From positions 7,135,001-7,199,000 of the forward strand of contig WOAB01000589.1 in assembly GCA_027886185.1 (NCBI GenBank): a stretch of 64,000 nucleotides of DNA. The letters run 5' to 3'. Position 1 is the stretch's first letter; each line of letters opens with the position of its first letter. The stretch is from Rheum nobile. Its lineage: Eukaryota > Streptophyta > Magnoliopsida > Caryophyllales > Polygonaceae. This document shows, in pieces, positions 20,890-32,545 of this stretch. Both the position numbers and the translations under genes were made by a program. The notes below the pieces were generated by a model. The model worked only from the letters and a program-made list of their open reading frames with translations, ran no database searches and was not told where the DNA came from.

Positions 20890-22450
20890 TGATAGCATGC
20901 ATTTAGGCTAGTTTAGATCATGTTTATTTCTCTTGAATAGGTTTGTTTTGCTCCTTTTTATTTTAGTTTTATTTGGTTTTCATAGATTTTGTAGTGTTCG
21001 GAGTCTACTCTTGTGTTGTTGTGATTTCAGGATCGTTTGGAGGTGTTTTGAAGAAAATCGAGCTACCAGTGAAGATGTTCGGGTGGACGACTCGAAGGGA
21101 TGGCGCCAAGGTCGAAATACAAGTGCCAAGATCAAACGAGGAGAGTTTGAAATGGAAGCTCGGTCGAGCTAGTGAAGACAAAGGAAAACTCGGCCCACAA
21201 CTCGACCGAGTTGTGGACCGAGTCATCGGGCCCGCGCTAGTGATACTGAAGGGGAGCAACAGAAAACAACTCGGTCAACAACTCGACCGAGTTGTTGACC
21301 GAGTCAGCAACACATGTTGGAACATACAACAACTCGATACACAACTCGGCCGAGTTGTGGACCGAGTCAGCGAACTGGGTCGAGTTCTGAAGGAAAGGGA
21401 AAAACAGGCGACAACTCAGTCAACAACTCGACCGAGTTATTGACCGAGTCGGCGTCCGTAACATTTTTCCCTTCTGCTGAAATGCCTACAACTGCTATTT
21501 TGATGAGGGGGGGACATGGATTTAGTTTTTTTTATGTGATTTTTGTGAAGAACACTCCCAAAAAAAGAAAACCCTAAGTGGAAGACTTTGGAGAATTCTC
21601 TATTTTGGATTCGTGTGAAGTTGAATCATATTGAAAGACAAGTCGGTATGTTGATTTTTGCAATGGATTTGATTTCTCCCTTCTCTATGTCTAGCTAATT
21701 CTCTAATTCTAAGGTTGGGTGAACCCTATGATGTAGTAGGTATGTTTGTATGATGATGTTTGGTTGATTGGAGATTTGAATGGAGTTTGATTCGTTCCTA
21801 GGTTGCTTAATGCCCTAATTTGATTATAATTGGGAATCCTATTAGCATCTGAGTCCGAGAGGAGATGATGATAATAGGGTTTTGATAAAGTGAGTTTGCA
21901 ATTGTTGATTCATTTTAGATCCCTAGGAATGAACTTGAGAATTATTTGCGCGAGAGCGATTTAACTTCTCTTGTGGTACTTCTACTATCGTAGTAGATCT
22001 TTGGTGAGTAGATTCAGCGGAGTGCGAGAGCGAATGTTGATTCTATTTATCTATTGATCTCTAAAGAACGTAAAGGATCTAGACTAGACTAGCTTTGTGC
22101 GAGAGTGACTGCTAGTCGAGTCTAGGTACGTACACTTGTCGTCTGAAAAGAGGTAGTGTTGGCATTAGATAGTCGGTCATTCAAACGGCATTCAATTTGA
22201 AATCCAATCAGATATCATTTAAAATCTACTGAAACATCATATTGGGAATCCTAACCTTAGAAGTCGTTTCTCTTATTGATAACTTTTTGTTACTTGTTAG
22301 CTTGATAATTCAATCACAAACTCTCCGTCTTTGCCTTTTTGACTTGGTCTACTAGTTGGAATAGCAATTGGTACTACTTAGTCCCCGTGTTCGACACCTT
22401 GGTACTACAATCGAACCCGTATACTTGCGGGGTTTGATTTGCAAGCATCA
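20890..22450 (+). mobile_element. Solo LTR with large palindromes (1561 bp)
   Basis: It runs TGATAGCATGC...TTGCAAGCATCA, flanked by ATGGT (20885-20889, 22451-22455) inside the chromovirus RT. Between about 21196 and 21449 lie four large inverted repeats. The 3' half has the CGAGAGCGA-type repeats around 21950-22110. No primer site or coding sequence is attached, so it is a solo LTR of a family otherwise absent from this window. The orientation is uncertain. Confidence 0.85.
21196..21449 (+). repeat. Four ACAACTC-N4-GAGTTGT palindromes
   Basis: Spacers (GACC, GACC, GGCC, GACC) centre at 21205.5, 21286.5, 21349.5 and 21431.5. The second (21269-21304) matches its own reverse complement at 34 of 36 positions. 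The third (21340-21359) is a perfect 20-bp palindrome. Outer halves GGTC(A)/(T)GACC extend the arms. Confidence 0.88.
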
Positions 22451-22455
22451 ATGGT

Positions 22456-22978
22456 CGGAGCAAAAGTGGCACTTCTTGAAGTTGGCATACAACTTCTCCT
22501 CTCGTAGCACCTCCAACACTTGCCTCAAATGCTCCCTATGCTCCCGAAGGTTGTGGATATAGACTAGGATATCATCAAAATAGACTACCACAAACTTCCC
22601 TAGGAAATGCCTGAGTACATGATTCATGAGTCTCATGAAGGTGCTAGAAGCATTGGTGAGACCAAAGGGCATAACCATCCCCTCATATAGTCCATACTTG
22701 GTCTTGAAGGCGGTTTTCCATTTGTCGCCCTCCTTCATCCTAATCTGATGGTAGCCACTCTTAAGGTCTATCTTGGAGAAAACACTAGCTCCATGAAGCT
22801 CATCGAGCATGTCATCTAGCCTGGGGATTGGGTGGCGGTATTTGATGGTTATGTTGTTGATGGCTCGACAATCAACACACATACGCCAAGACCCATCTTT
22901 CTTAGGCACTAGAATGACCGGGACGACACAAGGACTAAGGCTTTCCCTCACATAGCCTTTGTCTAGCAACTCTTGCAC
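22456..22978 (-). pseudogene. Chromovirus reverse transcriptase
   Basis: The frame reads GYVRESLSPCVVPV, KDGSWRMCVDCRAIN, YRHPIPRLDDML, FSKIDLKSGYHQIRM, MPFGLTNASSTF and the catalytic VVVYFDDILVY. It ends KKCHFCSDH at the ATGGT insertion site; the following residues resume at 20884 after the solo LTR, with one base missing (frame break in VFLGF). A stop separates this piece from the linker upstream (22979). The RT core itself is open. Confidence 0.92.
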
Positions 22979-23446
22979 TTACCGTTGGAGCTCTCTAGTC
23001 TGTTCGGGATTAGCCCTATAGGCTGCCCGATTGGGAAGTGTAGCACCATGAATGAAGTCTATTTGGTGCTCAATGCCTCTAATAGGCGGCAAACCACTAG
23101 GAATCTCCTCCTGAAATAGGTCATCAAAGTCTAGAAGGAGTTGGGAAATGGGCTTATGAAGATCTTGGAGGTCTTGAGTGGTCAGAAGAGTGTCCTTGAA
23201 GATGAGGAGAAAACACACCCTATCCGCTCGGATGGCTTGGTCAACCTCCTCAGGCTTTGCTAGGAGCACGTGATTCGAGGCTCTGCCCTTGTTGTCGGTC
23301 GACATCTTCTTAAGCTTGGCTTAATCCTCCTTCTCCTGGAGTGCTCTTTGTTGTTCCTTAGCCACGTGGTTAGCCATGATCTCATGAGGAGCTAATGGGT
23401 GAAGGGTGATCCGCTTCCTCTTTCATGATGAATGAGTACTCATTGG
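22979..23446 (-). pseudogene. Protease-RT linker of chromovirus pol
   Basis: 23305-22979 encodes a linker with LLLDFDDLFQEEIPSGLPPIRGIEHQIDF, the conserved lead-in to Gypsy RT, then a stop after ELQR. Consensus elements continue to the RT here without a break. 23306-23446 is the more decayed junction with the protease. Confidence 0.8.
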
Positions 23447-24000
23447 TCATCCTTGATGGATGACTCCTCTATCATATTGCCAAGGATGTCCTAGAAGGAG
23501 GTGACATGCGGTCATAGGAAGCACATCACATAAGACCTCGTCCTCATATCCCCTGATAGCAAAGTGAATCTTGGCTTGTTCTCTGACTTTGAGGGGAGTA
23601 GAACAATTGAGCCAACACAGGGTATAGGGTTGGGGGTGAGGAATGACGGGCAAGCTAAACCTCTTGACCACTTCTTGGTCAATGATGTTGCAACATGATC
23701 CACCATCTATGATCATGCTACATACTTTGCCTTGAATGGTGCAATGAGTGTGGAAGATGGTTTCCCTTTGGTTGGGAAGGCTTGGGCTCTCGGAAGCAAT
23801 GAGGGTCTTCTTGACCACAAAGCATTCTCCCTCAGCCGCCTTCACGTGCACTTCTTCATACTCTTCTTCAAGTCCTTGGGTCTCTTCTTCGAGCTCGTCC
23901 TCCGACTCAAACTCTCCGTGGGTATTGAGTAGGACTTGCTTCTTGGTAGGACAATCTCTAGCAAAATGTCCCCTACCTAGACACTTGAAGCACTTTAAAT
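23447..24000 (-). pseudogene. Chromovirus zinc knuckle and aspartic protease
   Basis: The minus strand at about 23993-23950 encodes CFKCLGRGHFARDC, a complete CCHC knuckle. After a Glu-rich linker the protease follows: SMIIDGGSCCNII, where DGG replaces the usual D[ST]G, then LLGHPWQYDRGVIH. The protease processes gag-pol in active relatives; the altered active site suggests loss of activity. Confidence 0.85.
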
Positions 24001-25389
24001 CCTGGGTGCGTCCTTCTCATTCTTTCTTCGGATGTTGTGAAGGAGACAGAGCCTCTCTTCTTGTGTGAGGAGTAGAAAACTCAGGCCTAGGCTCTTGTCG
24101 CCGTGGGGCTTGATGGGGTTGGCTAGAAAAGGAAGAGGGCTGCCATGGTCTAGGGTTGGACGGATGGGATCTCTTGTGAGGCAGATTCTTGTACACTTGA
24201 GTAGTGTAGTGTAGGACATCTTCTATCCTAGTGCCCTTGGGAAAGTGTTGGTAGGATACGAGGACTTGAGTTCAGGGGTAAGGTTGTTGATGAATTTGGA
24301 GATGATATACCCCTTAGGAAACCTAAGTCCCGACCTAAACAATAGCATCCTAAGCTCCCTATAGTATCTGTCCGGGGTTCGCCCACCTTGCTTAAGGTTC
24401 TCTAACCTAGCGTGCACATGCTCTTGGTAGTTGTCTGGGACAAATCTATTCCTAAGAGCTGTATGGAGCTCGTCCCAAGTGTCAATAGGAGGTATGCCTT
24501 CATAGTCACGCTCGGCTTGTTCCTCTAGCCACCATTGTTGCACAAACTCCAAAAAATGAATGGAAACCAAGGCTGCCTTTCGTGTCTCTGAGCACTCATA
24601 GAAAGAAAAGATTTGTTCTACCTTATTTTCCCAATCTATGTAAGAGTCAGGATCACACGTACCTCAAAATTGCGGAATTTCAATTTTGGGAACTTGAGGT
24701 CGGTCTCTTCCTTGGTACCTCTCTTGGTCCTCCTCGTAGTATCCACAACCTCCTTGATAAGGCATTCTCAGAGTGAAAGGCCTCTATTCACGCACATCCT
24801 CACGCCTGGCTACATTCCTCCGGGGCATCATGTTGAAGATCGGATTTCTTGGAGGATTCGGCTCGCGGTGGCGGGGTGGATAAAGCTCTCGTTCCCTCGT
24901 TGGAAACAGCTCTGGATGTCTTGCATGAGTCCCTCGTGAGCCCTCACTTGCATGGTTAGTGCACAACAAAGGCAAACTAGGAGGACGAGATAAAGAAGTT
25001 GGAAATTAAAAGTCAGATTCCATACCATCCTCTTCTCTCGGGGTGATCATTAATGGAGCTTCGGTAGTAGTAGCTCCGCCCAAGGAGAATAGGGAGACCT
25101 CCTGGGTGAGACTCCTAGAGTAGATTCCTTCTGGATTGGCATAAGATGATGTATCGGGTTCTCGGTGTTCACTCGACCGCCCTCTCAAGGATTGCTCGAT
25201 CTTAGAGTCCAAACTCCTCTCGAAGGTTGCGTGTTTCTCTTCAAGAGTGTGGATCAGCTGGCGCAACCTCTCGTCCATAGCTTCTTGGATGGCTTGGATG
25301 GCTTCGTTGATTACTTCCATAGTAATAGGAGGCGTGGGAAGGGGCTCGGAGATGGTGATGCCCTTGCCGATGTTCGGCGACTTACTCAT
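24001..25389 (-). pseudogene. Chromovirus gag
   Basis: An ATG at 25389 (MSKSPNIGKG) opens gag. A coiled-coil-like stretch with repeated EAIQAIQEAMDERLRQL follows and ends at 25006. After an Arg/Pro-rich break (24975-24784), the capsid-like region reads DSYIDWENKVEQIF, then 24570-24223: WWLEEQAERDYEG, TWDELHTALRNRFVP, YYRELRMLLFRSGL. 24219-23995 is a poorly conserved link to the zinc knuckle. At least three frame or stop lesions occur. Confidence 0.85.
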
Positions 25390-26269
25390 GCTTCCAACTT
25401 AGTCCAACAACTAAGACTCACACGAGGTCCTTACGATGCCAAGCTTGTCAATGGTTCTTAGGCCTCGCAAAGGGCTCAAGAAAATTTCTTGATTTGAGTC
25501 AAGCTAAGGTAGATAGCAAGCAACGCCTATTTGACAAGGAAAGTTTCCTATGACGCCTAGACTCGACCACAAAGCCCCGCCAATCAACAACTCTTGGCAC
25601 ACACATAATCAAGCAATTGACCCGAATTGCTTGATTCAACAAATCGTCACAAACAAGTTCAAAGAAACTACTAAAATTTCGGCCTTAGTGTGATCCGCAC
25701 GATTTCACCTATTGGTCTTTGCTTGGCCTCTTTTTTCTTTTTTTCTTTTTTTAGCCAAGTTCGAGTTTTACGACCTCTACAAGGTAAAGGCAAGGTCTTG
25801 TGCTTGCAATGGTTTTCAGGTTTGCAAAGTGTTTTTTTTAAATAAGCGCAAGGTCCTAGATATAATAATATACACTAAGAGGCTAGGCTTCCTAATGTAT
25901 AATATACACTAAACCTTTTTGGATCACACGTTTTTAGCCTACATTTTTTTGTCACCTTGAATTTGATTGCTTCAGACTTAATTAGAGCAGGAAATAAACA
26001 CATTCAATAACTTAAACCATGTAGCACAAGAGCATATTAAAGCAGTAAAGGCCGGTAGATGAAACAATTGGAGATAAATGGGAAATGATTCAACCTTATC
26101 TCTAGCCCATTAAGTGGCGGTTTTGGTGCACTTGGAAGGTCACACGTCAGACAACAAGGAAAATTGTAACTTCGGTGGGTTGGCAATTCTTTGGTGACTC
26201 GTCTTCCTCCTAATGACGGTCTAACAAGCTCCATAACATTGCAGAAAAATCCCAGCAATAACAAGGACA
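25390..26269 (-). other. Chromovirus leader (5' untranslated), left part
   Basis: No gene found. This is the leader between primer site and gag; it is interrupted at CACGT by the 26275 insertion and resumes at 33477-33605. A short run of T-rich sequence occurs near 25725-25760. Confidence 0.6.
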
Positions 26270-26274
26270 CACGT

Positions 26275-27200
26275 TGTTGGATCGTTAGAGTTACGTCTGA
26301 GGGAACAAAAGCTTTGTTCCCACAGAAAGCACAGCGGATTTAAATAGCAAGAAAGATAACAGAACGAACACACGATATATAGTGGAAACCCTGATTGGCA
26401 AAACTAGCTTCTCAAGGAAAAACCACTACCTTCAAGCTTCCGCTTGAGAGGATTTTGAACTGCATACTTGTCTTATTAGTTTCTTGCTTGATTACACTTG
26501 TATCCTGGACTTCGACCTCTAAACAACCAGCTAGACTCGAAACCTCTTCTACAACGATGAATCAAACTCAACTCTCAAAGACTCATACGCACCTCACTAT
26601 CTTTCTCTTCGTTTCTTTTTCTCGTTCAAAGTCGTTCTCTGCCGTGTCGTCATCTTTAAGAAATAAACCCTTACTTCACTTAAATACAACTCGGCAGAAA
26701 CCCTAATTGACACAAATTATGAAATACTAGAATCGGATTACAAAGATATGATTTTGTTTGGAAGATAAGATATCACAACCGATTATATTAATTAGGGAAG
26801 GAGTTCCCTAATTAATCCAACCGATTGGATATTATTCTTCTCTCTCCAATCGCCTTATCTTAGGAAAGATTCCTAGGATAACACGATCGGGTCTTTTCTC
26901 TCTTTCCATATATTCGCACAATCCGGCTTGATCCTTGGAGCCGAAGTCTTCATCTTCTACCGCGTGGCTTCTTGATTTGTTTCCTTAATTCTGCACGCTG
27001 AATGACTTCTTTCCTTTTGCAGCCTCGATCTTGGTCTGTCACTTCAGTTCCTGTAGAGGTAACAAAGCCCTAAGCAAGCCTTTGTTCCCTCTGAGATCCT
27101 GTGCTGCAAAGCTCCCTGGGAAAATACTTCTTGTCCCTGAAACACTTGGTGCACGTATTAGTTGAGTGTTTATAACCATCAAAACCTAAGGAATTCAACA
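26275..27200 (-). repeat. 3' LTR of the gag/env-like Copia element
   Basis: On the plus strand it starts TGTTGGATCGTTAGAG and ends AATTCAACA. The polypurine tract AAAAAGGGGGAATT of the minus strand abuts it at 27201. Confidence 0.93.
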
Positions 27201-27616
27201 AATTCCCCCTTTTTGATGGTGACAAACACCCTTAACAATAAAGCATATACCAACTAGAACAAGACAAAACTGACAAGAAAGTTTTCCACTAAAAACACCG
27301 TTAGTTCCCCCTTAGTTCAGCAATACGTTTTACCTGTTCTGTTCCCCCTCAGACAATGCTACCTGTCATTTTCCCCCTTTTGGCATCATCAAAAACATAG
27401 TAAAGAGTTAGAGAGAAAATTCACAGCCAGATAAACACAAGCACCCCTTGTCATTGATTAAGAAAAAACAGAAAACATGCAAATACCACCAAAACAGACA
27501 AAACATCAAACATTATCAGAATGCCACACAGGGCACATAAACCAGATAACAAGAAAACAGAACAAGGAGGGATAGACAGCAAGGGAACAAAATGGGATAG
27601 GATGGCAGGTAAGCGA

Positions 27617-29283
27617 TCAGGCACCACTGTGACCAGCCGATTGAGCCGATGCATGGTGAGAAATAAGCGCGCGTACATCTGCCATGAGGAGAGTCTGCTG
27701 AGCCACCAGGTCCTTCACTGCTCGGCACAGACTCCTCACATCCTTTCCCAGCGAGGGATTTGTATTCTGTTCCCCCTCGGAGCTATCAGCTTCAGAGCCC
27801 TCCATTTCCTCAACATCCTCTACGACCACAGAAGCTGCATGAACGCCCTCGACCTTCACCCAGCCTTCTCCCTCTAGAAGAGCAAACTGCATCTTGTGCA
27901 GATTGCTTGCATTAAAGGGACGGGAGAAGACACTCACATCCTCCGACGCGTCGTAGACTTTGTGGTACTCCAGAATCTTTTTGACGACACGAGGGAAGGG
28001 AAGAGCATGCTGAGTGGTGTTCCGGGCATGGGCCATATGCTGCATCAAGATCATTGGGAGGCAGACGAGCTCCTTTTTCAGCAGAAGGGACAGAAGGACA
28101 ATGTCCAAGATCAGAAGGCGGTTCCTCTTCTGTCCCCTTGGTGTGATGTTGCTGATGAGGAAGTGGTACAGAACTTTGTTAACAGCAGACATCTCATAAA
28201 TGTCGAGATCGGCACTACCTTGAGCGTTCTCAATTCCTGCAACAGCCAGCACAGACTCTGAGTAGGCAAAATCTTTTGGCCATCTGCCCTTTGGGTATTC
28301 TCCATACCCTTCGTGAGGAACTCCCAGAGCCATGCCTAGTTCAATGCTTGAGAAGACATGAACTTCCCCATTCAACTTGTAGCTCCCCAGAACAGCATGG
28401 GGCCTCACTTCCATAGCAAACGTGGAATAGAATTCCCTTAGCAACTCCTCATCCATCTCAACTTCCTCCATAAACAGCCTGCTCCACTTCTGTTCCTCCA
28501 AGACGTCAAGCACCCCTTTCAGAAAGTTCTCCTTGAGGAACTCAGGTCCAGCAGCAGCTCCTTCACCACAGACTTGTGGCTCATGTCTTTGACATCATCA
28601 ACCGCCACATCATTTCCTTTGGCTTTGGCCGACAGACGACGCTGGCTTTGTCGGACGGGAGCGGTGGACACCTTGGCTTTCTTTGCTTTGTTCCCTGAGA
28701 GGGGTACCGACTCCTCATCGGAGCTCACCGTTATCGCCTTTTCAGACTTCCTCTGAGAGTGTGTCTTCCGCTTAGAGGAGTATGCAGTCTTCACCGTGCC
28801 GGACACCTTAGGGGCCTTTGGGGGCTCCTCCACGTTTTCTTCCTCAACGAGCTCCCTGGAGAGGTCTCTCACCACTGACTGAATCTTCTCCTTGATGGCC
28901 AGGTGCTCCTCCACCGTGACCGGGGTCCCTTGACCGGGCAACTCCTCTGTCTCCTCCTCAATAGGATCGGGATGGGTAGGCGAGGAATGTACCTCCTCTA
29001 AGTTAGTAGAGGAGATGGATGTGGGGACGGTAGGAGCGGTGTTAGGGTTAGGGTTTTGTGGAGCGGGGTCTGAGTTTGCGGCGATTGGGGCTGTGTAGGG
29101 GACCATGGCGAGTTGGTCCTGGTTGGGTGATGGTGGAGGGGTAACAGTGGTGGTCGCTGGGGTGGTGGAGGTAGAAGGTAAGGACTGGGTAATGGCGGCG
29201 AGGAGAGCGGGGTTTGTCCCCATGGAGGACAGTTTGGCAAGGAGGTTTTGGAGGTCTTGGGCAATGTTAGTGTTTGAGGCCAT
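27617..29283 (-). pseudogene. Env-position long frame with one frameshift
   Basis: An ATG at 29283 (MASNTNIAQD) starts a Ser/Thr/Pro-rich N-terminal region (about residues 40-110), then a Lys-rich region with SSDEESVPLS and KAKKAKVS. Near 28535 the frame shifts by one base; in the other phase it continues with FLKENFLKG, EEQKWSRLF, LLREFYSTFAMEVRP, FSSIELGMALGVPHEGYG, MSAVNKVLYHFLISNITPRG and ends in an acidic tail at 27617. The second half resembles the 'putative plant transposon protein' domain of LTR elements. In SIRE-type Copia elements this position holds the env-like gene. I see no convincing signal peptide or membrane segment. The actual function is unknown. Confidence 0.65.
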
Positions 29284-29284
29284 T

Positions 29285-29287
<3 letters not shown>

Positions 29288-29379
<92 letters not shown>

Positions 29380-29380
29380 A
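29288..29380 (+). repeat. GA/CT microsatellite
   Basis: About 46 GA units with one GATA break. On the minus strand it is a CT tract that ends 5 nt before the ATG of the env-position frame, as in many plant 5' UTRs. Confidence 0.97.
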
Positions 29381-29465
29381 CTGGGAAGATGAGAGGCATA
29401 GAGGAAGAGGAAGATAACTTGAGGAAGATAAGGAAACAGTGAGGATGAGACTTACCCGGAAGCCA

Positions 29466-29478
29466 CAATATATAGCCC
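29466..29478 (-). promoter_or_regulatory. Possible internal TATA box
   Basis: The minus strand reads GGGCTATATATTG about 185 bp upstream of the env-position ATG, with the CT tract between. This would give the downstream frame its own promoter. Position and sequence fit, but there is no other proof. Confidence 0.35.
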
Positions 29479-30539
29479 TCACAAGATCTTCAAAAGTTTC
29501 CAAAGATAATGCCGAATCTGATCTGGTTCCAAGAGATAATAATCGCAATCTTCCAACTTCCCAAAATAAAATCAATATCTCGTTCAAATCCGACTAATCC
29601 AGCCGAAAACCCTCTTCCCAACTTCCTTCCATCAAATCAACCCTTAATGCACGGCGCGTCCCAACACAAAGTTTTCATTATTATATTCTGCCATACACAC
29701 GTCATCTCAGACCTGCAAGTCACAGAGGCCGAACCGTTTTCCCGCCAAAACAAAAAGTAGTAGGGTGTGATGCTGGAGGTTAGTTACCAGAGAGGGTACA
29801 AAAGACATCACACCAAAATATATGATATTTGCGATTGATTTTTACTTCATGCCTGAGGGGTCTCCAGTTGTGGATGATTAGATGGGCTCATAGGAGACAT
29901 CAAGCATGGCGGTTACGGGTGAGTTGTAGAATCAACTATTATTTGGGCTTATAATGAGGGAACAAATCATCAAGTTGATTCTTTCAGGCCGAAATAGAGC
30001 TGATTCATGTGACATATGATAACATAGACGACCATGCAAGACATTCAGTACATAAAGGAAGTAAAAGCACATAGTCAAGCCTTTCGAAATTTAATACCCA
30101 AGGAAGCTAATGCATAATAAGGCATGAAGATTTGACTTTCACAGTTTACCACGTAACCTAGCCAATCATCGAGGGAACACAACACATAGACATGTAGTTA
30201 GGGGAACAAACCAGACTTCGTATGGAACTGAATGTAGAGTTCCCCAACAGGTGTTCCAATGAGAAGATTGGCATTTGATCCCCCGTTTGCCAATCTTTCT
30301 TGACACAGTGATGTCCTTCCTAGATGTACATGGTACCTGAAATTTTCACACAAGGTACAGATTTAGTCATTAAGTCCTTGTCCATATCAATTTTACCTCT
30401 GACACCAGGTCTTTGAGTCTCAAGTATTCCATGCAGAAGTGAGGTGAGACTCGCTTTGTTCCCTGTCAAGTAACTGACCCTTGAATGAATGAAACACTAG
30501 GAATATTCCTCACTTTATCCTGCACAGAAAGGGTTAGTT
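29479..30539 (-). other. Internal region without recognised coding sequence
   Basis: This is where protease, integrase, RT and RNase H would be expected in a Copia element with an env-like frame. I see none of their motifs on the minus strand. Confidence 0.6.
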
Positions 30540-30932
30540 CTTGCGAACCCAGACAAGCTTATACTTTCTGGGTTTGGGAGCAACATATCTAATCTTAGGA
30601 GGTTCAACTTCTATATGCTTCCTAGTAGTGCGAGCAATCTCCTCATTATGTTGCTTCAGCAGGCACTCTTGCTTGTAATGACCAGAATGCCCGCAATACC
30701 AACAGACCCTTTGACACTTCAGATCTACATACTTGCTCTGTCCTGGCCAAGTTGTTTTGTTAGCAATCCTTGACTGAAAATCAATATTATTGGACTTACT
30801 GCTTTGGGATTGCTTCAGCCAAATAGCATGAGCCTTCTATCCATGATACCAAGCCTTGCCTTCCTCAATCGAATTAGAACAGTCTTTGTCTTTGTTCCCT
30901 CCGGAGGAACATTCCCCCTTTTCTTTTACAGA
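30540..30932 (-). pseudogene. Second CCHC knuckle region after gag
   Basis: At 30704-30663 the minus strand encodes CWYCGHSGHYKQEC (C-x2-C-x4-H-x4-C). A basic stretch with EVEPPKIRYVAPKPRK follows. It lies downstream of the main gag frame, and this spacing of two knuckles is known from some Copia gag-pol junctions. Stops separate it from the gag frame. Confidence 0.6.
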
Positions 30933-32411
30933 CTATTTTCCTTCGACTTTGGAGCCTTTTTTCTTAGTGTCATCAACAGGAAGCTTAGGTTGATAGCCAA
31001 TACCAAAGCGAGGTACTTCCTTCTTTTCAGATTTCTTTTCATTCTTGGCTGCAACAAAGACAATACCTTTTGGCTCGTCCTTCTGTTCCTCACTGAGTTT
31101 GGTTAGATCACTAGAAAGTTTTGCATTTCCTAGTTTTAACATTAAAGACTCAGCCTCGAGTGAGGAAACAGTGGACTCTAGAGACTTAATCTTTTCAGTG
31201 AGTTCTGGACACTCGTAGTATGTGTTTGAAGAGGAAGATGAACCTTTCTCAAGCGTGAGTACTTTTTCAGCCCAAACCTGATTCTCTTCGATCAGACCTG
31301 AGATCGATTCATCTTTCTCTTCGAGTTGCTCACTGAAAAGATTACTCTCGCGAACGAGATTCTTAATGAGAGAGATCAAGCTTTCCTTAGATTTGCATCT
31401 TAAGCTTGATAAAAAATCAGATTTAGTTACCTCATCGTTGATTACCTCTCCCTTTGTCTCATTTGGAACTTCAACGGCCATTAAGCATACATCCCTGGAA
31501 TGTGACGAATCTTCGTCATCTGAGTCTGATTCTCCCCAGGTGGCAACCATTGCTTGCTTCCCTTCATTTGCTAGAGGCATTCCTGCCTTCTTCTTGAAGC
31601 AGTTTCTGGCCATGTGTCCCTTGTTCTGACAGTGGTAACAAACCACATCTTTCATGTCTCTGTTCCCTTCAGAGGAACTGGGTGAGTCCTTGTTCCGAGA
31701 CCATATCTTCCTCATTGCCCTTGTGATAAGAGCAACATCTTCATCGCCATCCTCATCTTCATCGCCCGTTTGAGACAGATCAAATGCCCTTTCCACCTTC
31801 AGGGCAATGCTCTTCGCCTTCTCCTTTCCTTTCTTGTTTATCTTGTGGTTATAGACAGAGGCGTTGCTTTCCAGCTTAACAACCACCTCTTCCATAGTAA
31901 GAGTCTTGACGTCTGTTTGAGAGTAGAGGGCAAGAGCAATGGCATCCCACTGAGTGTTGAGACCTTGCATGAAGTGATGAGTCAGCTTCCAGTCTGGCAT
32001 TGTTTCACCAAGGTACTAAAGCTGACCAACTAGCCCATGGAACCTGGAGTAGTACTCCTGAATGTGTTCATCTTTCCCTTGAGAAATTTGGTCGTACTCC
32101 TTGAACAGGGAAAGGATCTTGTTCTTCTTTGAATCTTCATTTCCTTGATGAAGACGTTTCATGGCATCCCAGATCTCCTTGGCAGTCTTATAGCTCATGA
32201 CTTTCTTGAGATCGGAGGGAAGAAGGGCCATGTGAAGGATCTTCTTAGCCCTGCTGTTTTTCTCCAGTTTCTTCCAATCCTCATCGGTGTAGTCGACTTT
32301 TGGTTTTGGCTTTGTCTCATCTGTCTCGTTCTTGATTACAAAAGGTCCGACTTCAATACCTTTCCAGAGCTGTCCATCAAGGGAACAAATATGGGACTCA
32401 ATTTGCTCCAC
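30933..32411 (-). pseudogene. Copia gag with UBN2 and CCHC, one in-frame stop
   Basis: The same frame runs 32411-30933 with a single TAG at 32016-32014. The first part is UBN2-like (RAKKILHMALLPSDLKKVM, AKEIWDAMKRLHQG, EYYSRFHGLV). The second part has HHFMQGLN, an acidic segment, the knuckle CYHCQNKGHMARNC and a long coiled coil (VTLEKG, ELTEKIKSLESTVSSLEAE). Upstream of 32411 the frame stays open (WKPPTLKSGEYSWW) but I find no in-frame ATG, so the start codon seems lost. Gag forms the particle that packages element RNA in the cytoplasm. Confidence 0.85.
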
Positions 32412-32530
32412 CCACCAGCTATACTCACCAGACTTCAGAGTTGGTGGTTTCCAGAATGAATCACCGATTGCATTGCTTGACGACGATATCTTTCCTGCAA
32501 ATTCTGTAACGAAAACAATCTAGAGCACCA

Positions 32531-32543
32531 GGCTCTGATACCA
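32531..32543 (-). promoter_or_regulatory. Primer-binding site, tRNA-iMet type
   Basis: The minus strand reads TGGTATCAGAGCC next to the LTR at 32546, complementary to the initiator tRNA-Met 3' end. Confidence 0.9.
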
Positions 32544-32545
32544 AT

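Noticed and set aside
20890..22450. Miniature DNA transposon, because the ends are partly inverted (TGATAGC / GCATCA)
   Set aside because: A 5-bp duplication, TG...CA ends and length fit a solo LTR better.
28998..29587. Ser/Leu-rich frames across the GA/CT tract
   Set aside because: Open only because of the microsatellite; all phases of CT repeats lack stops.
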